The position numbers were made by a program, and so were the translations under genes. A DNA stretch of 11,877 bases, from assembly GCA_024404475.1 (NCBI GenBank), contig JAKSPV010000035.1, forward strand, positions 1 to 11,877. The letters are read 5' to 3'. Below the pieces are notes generated by a model. That model ran no database searches, had not been told where the DNA came from, and was given only the letters and a program-made list of their open reading frames with translations. Source of the DNA: Clostridia bacterium (GTDB lineage: Bacteria; Bacillota; Clostridia; Oscillospirales; CAG-272). Shown here piece by piece: positions 7,325 through 11,877 of this stretch. How positions within the stretch are numbered: the stretch's first letter is position 1; each line of letters starts with the position of its first letter.

Positions 7325-7354
7325 AAAGCAGTTCCGGGCGGCGGCCCGTCCTTT
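7325..7354 (-). promoter_or_regulatory. Ribosome site of dxs with hairpin in the spacer
   Basis: Upstream of the dxs ATG the minus strand reads AAAGGA (7354-7349), then CGGGC-CGCC-GCCCG (7348-7335), able to form a 5-bp GC hairpin, then ten bases to the ATG. The linear spacing of 24 nt is too long, but a folded hairpin would reduce it to about ten. A weak GGAA nearer the ATG is the alternative. The structural role is inferred. Confidence 0.4.
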
Positions 7355-7357
7355 CGT

Positions 7358-8311
7358 TCAGTAGAAGGTCGCGACGGGGTCTGCCGGCTCTTCGGTCGGC
7401 ACGGCGGAGGTGACGCGGACGACGGGACCGCGCCCCGCGTAGATCTTGTTCTCTTCGAGAACGAGCTTGCCGGTGAGGCGCATCCACGAGCCCTTGCCGA
7501 AAGCGCCGGCGCCGGGCCAGTAGCAAAGCAGGCCGGCGAACTGGATATCCGCGGCGCAGCAGTTCATCATGTGGCGTCCGCCGACGAACGTGCCGCCGGG
7601 GAGGGACGTGTCTCTTGCGCAGAGCGACAGGAACTCGACAGTCTTGCCGTCGTACTTCTCCATGTCGTCCATGAGGTCGGAGTAGAAGAGCGCGTAGTCC
7701 TTGTCCGCGATTTTGACGACAGGCGCGTCGATGTCGAACGGGAGCGGGTCTTCGATCGTGTCGGCCTCGCTGTGCCCGTCCTTGTATTCGTAGGCGATGT
7801 TGCAGCGGCGGTTGGACTGCCGGACGATGCGGTGGAGCGCCATCGTGTCGGTGTCGCCGTCGAGCCGGTTGAAGAGCACGACCTCGCAGCTTTTCAGCTT
7901 GTCGTAGACAAGGTTCCGCATGTTCGCGTTATAGGACGCGTACGACGCGGCGTCGGCGAACGTGATCTCCTGCGCGACGATCCAGTCCTCCGGCAGGGCG
8001 CTGTACAGCCCGTCGAGAAGCCACATGCCGTTGTATTCGATCATGACGCGCTCCGCCTTCGAGACTTTGAGCCACGTCTTGAAATTCTCTTCCGTCAGCT
8101 CAGTGGGGGCTTCGACCACCTGCAGCGCCACGTTGTCCGCGGCGAACGAGGCGGGGTCGTATTCGACGTCGCCCTCCTCGCAGAGAACGAGCAGGGTGCT
8201 CTCACCCGCGTTGAAGCGGGAATCTTCCAGTGTCTTCTGGATGAACGTCGTCTTGCCGCTGTCGAGGAAGCCGGTGAAGAGATAAACGGGTATTTCTTTC
8301 TTTCTTGCCAT
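7358..8311 (-). CDS. Divergent CobW-type G3E GTPase with YcgQ/DUF1980-like C-terminal domain
   Basis: In this 317-residue protein the first 180 or so residues are a G3E P-loop GTPase: Walker A GFLDSGKTT (14-22) and guanine-specificity NRLD (148-151). It lacks the CxCC metal motif of CobW/YjiA proteins; the corresponding stretch reads CEEGDVEYD. Residues from about 190 on resemble the C-terminal domain of YcgQ (TIGR03943/DUF1980). YDGKTVEFLSL is followed by GGRHMMNCCAADIQFAGLLC (244-263), with a Cys-Cys pair and Asp, and then a W-x-R-L-T-G strand. No signal peptide or membrane segment was seen. GGAGG five bases before the ATG supports the start; the gap from the upstream gene is 11 bp. Role inferred: a partner in zinc or other metal trafficking with the adjacent G3E protein. 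Confidence 0.82.
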   Translation of the reverse strand: MARKKEIPVYLFTGFLDSGKTTFIQKTLEDSRFNAGESTLLVLCEEGDVEYDPASFAADNVALQVVEAPTELTEENFKTWLKVSKAERVMIEYNGMWLLDGLYSALPEDWIVAQEITFADAASYASYNANMRNLVYDKLKSCEVVLFNRLDGDTDTMALHRIVRQSNRRCNIAYEYKDGHSEADTIEDPLPFDIDAPVVKIADKDYALFYSDLMDDMEKYDGKTVEFLSLCARDTSLPGGTFVGGRHMMNCCAADIQFAGLLCYWPGAGAFGKGSWMRLTGKLVLEENKIYAGRGPVVRVTSAVPTEEPADPVATFY

Positions 8312-8322
8312 GACTGCCTCCG

Positions 8323-9534
8323 TCAGACGCCGAAGAGAGAGACCAGCGCATCTTCTTTGAGAGCAGAGCCGATCACGCAGAGGCGGCCGGTGATCTCGGC
8401 GCTGCCGCGGCGCACTTCATATTCGCCGGGCGTGTAGTCGAAATGGATCCACGCGCCGCCGTCGGCGGGCGCGACGATGCCTTTCGCGCGGAGCACGGTG
8501 CCGTATGTCTCGGCATCCGTCAGCTTTTCAAGCATCGCGCGGAGCTCGTCTTCGGAGAACTTGCGCGGCGTTTCAGTGCCCCAGCTCACGAACACGTCGT
8601 CGGCATGGTGATGGTGGTGGTGATGATGCCCGTGCTCGCCGTGGTGGTGGCATTCGCACTCCGGATCATCGCACTCCTCGCCGTCCTCATGATGATGGTG
8701 GTGATGGTGCTCGTGCTCATGCTCGTCGTCATCATCGTCATCATCATCGTGATGGTGGTGGCAGCAGCACTCGTCATCATCGTCATCACCGTCGTCATCG
8801 TGGTGGTGATGATGATGGTGGTGGTGATGATGCTCCTCGCCGTCCTCGTCATGGTGATGGTGGCACTCGCAGTCCGGATCGTCGCACTCGTCGTCATCGT
8901 CGAGCTCTGCCGTGAGCTTATCGAGCTCTGCCGCGAGCGTGTCCTGCTTCTCCATCGCGCGGAGGATCTGCTCGCCGTCGAGCTTGTCCATCGGCGTCGT
9001 AATGATCGTTGCCTCGGGGTTGTGCTCGCGGATCAGGGCGACAGCGTCCGCGATTTTCGCGTCGGAGGCGATGTCCGTGCGGGACAGAACGACGGCAGCC
9101 GCGTGTTCGATCTGGTTAAGGAAGAACTCGCCGAAGTTTTTGGCGTACATCTTGCATTTGCCGGCGTCAACGACCGCCACGAGCGCGCCGATCCTGCAGT
9201 TTTCACCGCAGACTACGGAAGCCGCGCGCACGACGTCGCTCAGTTTGCCGACGCCGGACGGCTCGATGAGGATGCGGTCGGGATGGTAGGTGTCGAGCAC
9301 TTTCTGGAGCGCTTCGCCGAAGTCGCCGACGAGCGAGCAGCAGATGCACCCGGAGTTCATTTCGGTCACCTCGATGCCGGCCTCTTTCATGAAGCCGCCG
9401 TCGATGCCGATCTCGCCGAATTCGTTTTCGATCAGGACAACTTTCTGTCCCTTGTAAACCTCTTTGAGGAGCTTCTTGATAAGCGTCGTTTTGCCGGCGC
9501 CGAGAAAGCCGGAGAATACGTCGATCTGCGTCAT
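8323..9534 (-). CDS. CobW/P47K-family G3E GTPase metallochaperone with His/Asp/Cys-rich linker
   Basis: The chosen start gives 403 residues. The GTPase domain has Walker A GFLGAGKTTL (9-18), ENEFGEIGIDG (36-46), the CxCC metal site GCICC (62-66), EPSGVG (91-96) and SRTD (151-154) in the NKxD position. Residues 212-310 are a linker of almost only metal-liganding residues: 40 His, 28 Asp, 15 Glu and 9 Cys out of 99. Residues 315-403 are the CobW C-terminal domain (RAKGIV...W..FDYTPGEYEVRR...IG). Family members load zinc, cobalt or nickel into target proteins using GTP; here zinc is likeliest but not proven. The ATG at 9534 is preferred over in-frame upstream starts because AAAGGA lies ten bases before it and the operon promoter (9610-9638) lies between. 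It is the first gene of the four-gene operon. Confidence 0.92.
   Translation of the reverse strand: MTQIDVFSGFLGAGKTTLIKKLLKEVYKGQKVVLIENEFGEIGIDGGFMKEAGIEVTEMNSGCICCSLVGDFGEALQKVLDTYHPDRILIEPSGVGKLSDVVRAASVVCGENCRIGALVAVVDAGKCKMYAKNFGEFFLNQIEHAAAVVLSRTDIASDAKIADAVALIREHNPEATIITTPMDKLDGEQILRAMEKQDTLAAELDKLTAELDDDDECDDPDCECHHHHDEDGEEHHHHHHHHHHHDDDGDDDDDECCCHHHHDDDDDDDDEHEHEHHHHHHHEDGEECDDPECECHHHGEHGHHHHHHHHADDVFVSWGTETPRKFSEDELRAMLEKLTDAETYGTVLRAKGIVAPADGGAWIHFDYTPGEYEVRRGSAEITGRLCVIGSALKEDALVSLFGV
8605..8901 (-). repeat. Trinucleotide-rich segment encoding the His/Asp/Cys linker
   Basis: Minus-strand runs of CAT/CAC (His) and GAC/GAT (Asp) encode homopolymeric tracts: 11 His at 235-245, 7 at 276-282, 8 at 303-310, and 8 Asp at 263-270. 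A motif ECDDPxCECH occurs at 216-225 and again at 287-296, with EDGEE near each, so the segment contains an imperfect internal duplication. Such DNA can change length in steps of three without breaking the frame. Confidence 0.85.
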
Positions 9535-9552
9535 GATATGAATGTCCTTTCT

Positions 9553-9587
9553 CTCCCGCGCGGCGGGAGCTCCTGCCGCGGCAGGAG
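9553..9587 (-). promoter_or_regulatory. Two abutting hairpins in the leader of the metallochaperone operon
   Basis: In the roughly 70-nt leader, an 18-bp perfect palindrome (CTCCTGCCGCGGCAGGAG, 9587-9570) directly abuts a second hairpin. That hairpin has a 7-bp stem CTCCCGC/GCGGGAG and a 3-nt loop (9569-9553). The ribosome site AAAGGA (9550-9545) follows two bases later. No U-tract follows either stem, so they do not look like terminators. A role in RNA stability or ribosome access is inferred. Confidence 0.6.
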
Positions 9588-9609
9588 TGCGCATTTTCTT
9601 ACAGATATC

Positions 9610-9638
9610 AGTATAGCACTGTATGTTCGGGTTGTCAA
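9610..9638 (-). promoter_or_regulatory. Consensus sigma-A promoter of the metallochaperone-dxs-rsmG operon
   Basis: On the minus strand, TTGACA (9638-9633) and TATACT (9615-9610) are exactly 17 bp apart. Transcription would start near 9603. No Zur-type operator (TCGTAAT...ATTACGA) was recognised by eye. A short inverted repeat CAGT-N5-ACTG overlaps the -10, too short to call an operator. Confidence 0.88.
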
Positions 9639-9661
9639 GCGGGGCGGCAGGGGATGCGCCG

Positions 9662-9735
9662 GGGGATGTGCAAGGGGTGCTTTTGCAAAAGCACCCCTTG
9701 ACCCCGAAAAACTTGAAAAGTTTTTCTGCTGCACC
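9662..9735 (-). repeat. Dispersed palindromic repeat, copy B (inverted relative to copy A)
   Basis: Read on the minus strand this matches copy A at 78-150, starting GGTGC and ending ATCCCC. The core at 9671-9700 is a perfect 30-bp palindrome (half CAAGGGGTGCTTTTG). A second stem, AAAAACTT-TTC-AAGTTTTT, occurs at 9725-9707 and is degenerate in copy A. The element lies just upstream of the -35 box of the metallochaperone promoter. No terminal direct repeats or transposase are visible. Confidence 0.78.
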
Positions 9736-9778
9736 AATTTCCTCTGTTTGAAGGTTTTCGCCCGCCCTTTTTCTGCAA

Positions 9779-9891
9779 CCAGCACGAAACATTGGATTAT
9801 TGCCGAAGGCAATAGTCGGGCACGAACGGAACCGAACGTGGGACGCACAAGCGTTTGCGTTCGTGCTGGCGGCGCTCGCCGCGTAGGCGAG
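9779..9891. repeat. Cluster of inverted repeats in the intergenic region
   Basis: CCAGCACGAA (9779-9788) is exactly complementary to TTCGTGCTGG (9860-9869). The same right arm can instead pair with GCACGAACG (9820-9828) through CGTTCGTGC (9858-9866). Inside lies TATTGCC-GAA-GGCAATA (9798-9814), and to the right CTCGCC-GCGTA-GGCGAG (9875-9891). This could be a folded RNA, a mobile-element remnant or part of a larger repeat unit. No known RNA family was recognised. Confidence 0.5.
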
Positions 9892-9914
9892 TTCCCGTCC
9901 CCCCGCGCACCCCC

Positions 9915-9943
9915 TTGCAAAACAGGCGGCATGATGTTATACT
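9915..9943 (+). promoter_or_regulatory. Sigma-A promoter of the glycosyltransferase-CsaB gene
   Basis: TTGCAA at 9915-9920 (two mismatches to TTGACA) and TATACT at 9938-9943 are 17 bp apart. The start of transcription would be near 9950. GGAAAGG ends about nine bases before the ATG at 9984. Confidence 0.72.
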
Positions 9944-9983
9944 GGTAATATCAAAAAATCATTTCCCGGAAAGGCGGTGCGGT

Positions 9984-11877
9984 ATGCGGATCCTGATGGT
10001 TACGGAACGGATGGCTCCCGGCGGTGCGGAAACGCATATTGCCGACGTATGCCGTCACCTCGCCGCTTCGGGCGACGAGGTCTTTGTCGCCTCCGCCGGA
10101 GGCGACCTTGTGCCGCGCCTCGCGGCAGACGGCATACGGCACGAAACGCTGCCGCTCGACAGAAAAACGCCCGCTGCCGCCGTCCGCTCGCTCCGCGGGC
10201 TCGCACGGCTCATTCGGGAGGGACAGTTCGACGTCGTCCACGCGCCTGCGCGCGTGCCCGCCGCGTACCTCGCGTACCTCTCGCGGAAGATCGATTTCCG
10301 CTTTGTCACCACCTGCCACGGTACCTACCGCGTGACGCCGCTGCGCCGCCGCCTCGCCGCGTGGGGCGATGCTGCCCTCGCCGTCAGCGATGACGTCGCC
10401 GATTACCTCCGCGAGGAGTACGGCCTGCCGGACAGCCGTATTTTCCGGACGCTGAACGGCGTCGATACCGACAGATTCACACCCGCGAAGGACGCCGGAG
10501 CGGGGCACCGCATCGTCACCGTCAGCCGTCTCACGAAAGACACCTCCGCCGCGGCACGGGCACTTCTGCGCGTTTTTCCGCGCGTGCTCGATACGTTTCC
10601 TGACGCCGCGCTCACGGTCGTCGGCGGCGGTGAGACAGAAAAGGAACTCCGCGCGGCGGCGGAAAAGATCAACCGCGCCGCCGGATGGTGCGTAGTCACG
10701 CTGACCGGCGCCAAAAGCGACGTTTTGCCGTACCTGCAAAACGCAGACGTTTTCGTCGGCGTGTCCCGCGCCGCGCTCGAAGCGATGAGCTGCGGCGTGC
10801 CCGTCATCCTCGCCGGCGACGCCGGCTTCGCGGGTGTCCTGACGCCCGAAAAAGAGGAGAGCGCCGTGCGTTCGAACTGGTGCTGCCGCGGTGAGGTGTC
10901 GCTCAGGGACGACGATCTTTACCGGGACGTTTGCGCGCTTCTCGCCGACGAAACCTGCCGCCGCACGACCGGCCGCGCCGGCCGCGATTACGTTCTGGCA
11001 CACGCCTCGGCCCGCGAAATGGCGGGAACATACCGCCGCTTTTACGAAAATCTGCCCGCGCGGCTCTATTTCCCGCATGCCGACGTCATCATCAGCGGCT
11101 ACTACGGCTACGGCAACGCCGGCGACGAAGCGATGCTCCGCGCCTTTCTTGACGAAGCCCGCCGCGTCCTGCCCGAGGGGAAAATCGCCGTCCTCGCCGC
11201 GCAGCCGAAGAGGGAAGCGAGCGTCTCGGGCGCCCGCTGCATCGGACGTTATAACGCCTTCCGTATCATCCCGGCACTCCGGCATGCACGGCTCCTCGTT
11301 TCCGGCGGCGGCACGCTTCTTCAGGACGCGACGAGCAGGCGCTCGTGCCGCTATTATACGTCCGTGCTCCGGCTGGCACGGCTCGCCGGCGCGGAGACCG
11401 CGCTGTACGCGTCGGGCGTCGGACCGCTTCGCTTTGCCTCCTCCCGACGCGCCGTGCGCCGCGAGGCGACGACGGCGAGCCGGTTGTCGCTCCGCGACGA
11501 AAGATCGAAAGACCTTCTCGTGTCGCTCGGCGTGCCCGCGGAAAAATGTACCGTCACCGCCGATCCCGTCCTTATCGCACCGCCCGAGCCGGATGAAACG
11601 TACACGGGCTGCGTCGCCGTCGCCGCCAAAGAATTGCCGCACGGCGGGGAGAGAACGCTTTGCGCCCTTGCCGATGCCGTACGGAAAATTACCGCCGCGC
11701 GCGGCGTGCGCCCCGTCGTGCTCGATCTCTACCCGGCGGAGGATGACGCTGTCAGCCGGACGCTTGCCGAACTGCTCGGCGGCGCGGAGATCGTTTCCGG
11801 TGATGCGGCGATGCGCGCCGCAGCCGGATCGGACGTCGTCATCGGGATGCGCCTGCACGCGCTCGTGCCTGCCGCCA
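9984..11877 (+). CDS. csaB: GT4 glycosyltransferase fused to CsaB-type polysaccharide pyruvyl transferase (partial, 3' end off window)
   Basis: The frame stays open for 631 codons to the window edge. Residues 1 to about 355 look like a GT-B glycosyltransferase of family 4: MRILMVTERMAPGGAETHIA at the N-terminus, HGTYR (112-116), a SRLTKD segment (181-186) and LEAMSCGVPVILAG (265-278). The first Glu of the usual E-x7-E motif is not seen. From about 367 the protein matches CsaB, which transfers pyruvate from phosphoenolpyruvate to cell-wall polymers that anchor S-layer proteins: ISGYYGYGNAGDEAML (370-385), SGGGTLLQDATSRRS (440-454), ASGVGPLR (476-483), SLRDERSKDLL and GMRLHAL (621-627). No signal peptide or membrane segment was seen, so a cytoplasmic enzyme is likely. 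The role in wall-polymer synthesis is inferred from the family. Confidence 0.9.
   Translation, partial: MRILMVTERMAPGGAETHIADVCRHLAASGDEVFVASAGGDLVPRLAADGIRHETLPLDRKTPAAAVRSLRGLARLIREGQFDVVHAPARVPAAYLAYLSRKIDFRFVTTCHGTYRVTPLRRRLAAWGDAALAVSDDVADYLREEYGLPDSRIFRTLNGVDTDRFTPAKDAGAGHRIVTVSRLTKDTSAAARALLRVFPRVLDTFPDAALTVVGGGETEKELRAAAEKINRAAGWCVVTLTGAKSDVLPYLQNADVFVGVSRAALEAMSCGVPVILAGDAGFAGVLTPEKEESAVRSNWCCRGEVSLRDDDLYRDVCALLADETCRRTTGRAGRDYVLAHASAREMAGTYRRFYENLPARLYFPHADVIISGYYGYGNAGDEAMLRAFLDEARRVLPEGKIAVLAAQPKREASVSGARCIGRYNAFRIIPALRHARLLVSGGGTLLQDATSRRSCRYYTSVLRLARLAGAETALYASGVGPLRFASSRRAVRREATTASRLSLRDERSKDLLVSLGVPAEKCTVTADPVLIAPPEPDETYTGCVAVAAKELPHGGERTLCALADAVRKITAARGVRPVVLDLYPAEDDAVSRTLAELLGGAEIVSGDAAMRAAAGSDVVIGMRLHALVPAA

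Larger units (their letters stand above)
9535..9983. other. 449-bp divergent intergenic region
   Basis: No protein-coding gene is supported here. From left to right it holds the ribosome site and leader hairpins of the metallochaperone operon, that operon's promoter, repeat copy B (9662-9735), a set of inverted repeats (9779-9891), and the promoter and ribosome site of the glycosyltransferase-CsaB gene. Frames that cross it on either strand lack ribosome sites and family signatures. Confidence 0.8.

Noticed and set aside
6839..8437. 532-residue plus-strand frame
   Set aside because: It is antisense across dxs and the divergent G3E gene, crosses their boundary, and has no recognisable domain.
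9601..9622. Possible operator with ACAG...CTGT arms over the metallochaperone -10 box
   Set aside because: Only four bases per arm match, and it does not resemble a Zur, Fur or other known operator.
78..9735. Composite transposon bounded by the two inverted repeats
   Set aside because: The interval holds ordinary metabolic genes, with no transposase, no target-site duplications and base composition like the rest of the window.
9535..9792. N-terminal extension of the metallochaperone to a start at 9792
   Set aside because: The operon promoter (9610-9638) and a good ribosome site (9545-9550) lie within it, and the extension is translation of the palindromic repeat. The conserved N-terminus starts at 9534.
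9531..9932. 133-residue minus-strand frame across the intergenic region
   Set aside because: It consists of translated repeat copy B, inverted repeats and promoter sequence, with no family match or ribosome site seen.
8443..9948. Long plus-strand frame with Val/Met/Ile-rich stretches resembling membrane helices
   Set aside because: It is antisense to the metallochaperone. The hydrophobic runs are the complement of His and Asp codons (CAT/CAC and GAC/GAT read as ATG/GTG and GTC/ATC). It has no ribosome site or family signature.
9951..11858. 635-residue minus-strand frame
   Set aside because: It is antisense to the GT4-CsaB gene, whose motifs are unmistakable. It is low in recognisable domains and typical of shadow frames in GC-rich DNA.

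Overview
The window is a GC-rich, tightly packed bacterial segment with nine genes, eight complete and one running off the right edge. The gene families fit a high-GC anaerobic Firmicute of the class Clostridia, possibly the Oscillospirales: a G3E GTPase joined to a YcgQ-type C-terminal domain, a glycosyltransferase fused to CsaB, a NahK-like sugar kinase, DXS for the MEP isoprenoid route, and AGGA-type ribosome sites with consensus sigma-A promoters. That taxonomic guess is inference. No tRNA, rRNA, CRISPR array, integrase or transposase was seen.

Layout, left to right. Positions 1-256 hold the terminator of an off-window gene, one copy of a dispersed palindromic repeat, and an extended -10 promoter. 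A Gfo/Idh/MocA oxidoreductase follows (257-1363, +), ending in a bidirectional terminator shared with a minus-strand pair: a cysteine-synthase-family enzyme (3411-2479) and a nucleoside hydrolase (2440-1409). That pair starts from a TTGACT-16-TATAAT promoter. Back to back with it, a TTGACA-17-TATACT promoter drives a NahK-like sugar 1-kinase (3595-4689, +), with a possible G-quadruplex tract between the two promoters. The kinase meets the end of a four-gene minus-strand operon. From promoter to end it reads: a CobW-type G3E GTPase with a very His/Asp/Cys-rich linker (9534-8323), a divergent G3E GTPase with a YcgQ/DUF1980-like C-terminus (8311-7358), dxs (7324-5474) and rsmG (5477-4671). A 449-bp intergenic region (9535-9983) carries that operon's promoter, two leader hairpins, the inverted second copy of the repeat, more inverted repeats, and a promoter for a GT4-CsaB fusion gene (9984 to the right edge, +).

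How the genes may work together. The two adjacent G3E proteins look like a metal-handling module, probably zinc: one has the CxCC metal site and a large metal-binding linker, and the other lacks CxCC but has a Cys-Cys motif of its own. They share a transcript with a thiamine-diphosphate enzyme of isoprenoid synthesis and a 16S rRNA methyltransferase. The kinase, hydrolase and oxidoreductase suggest sugar and nucleoside salvage, but their substrates cannot be read from the sequence. The GT4-CsaB protein points to synthesis of a pyruvylated cell-wall polymer.

Most notable: the metal-binding linker and its partner G3E fusion; an rsmG frame that runs through its own terminator, apparently by loss of the usual stop codon; and the inverted pair of palindromic repeats about 9.5 kb apart.
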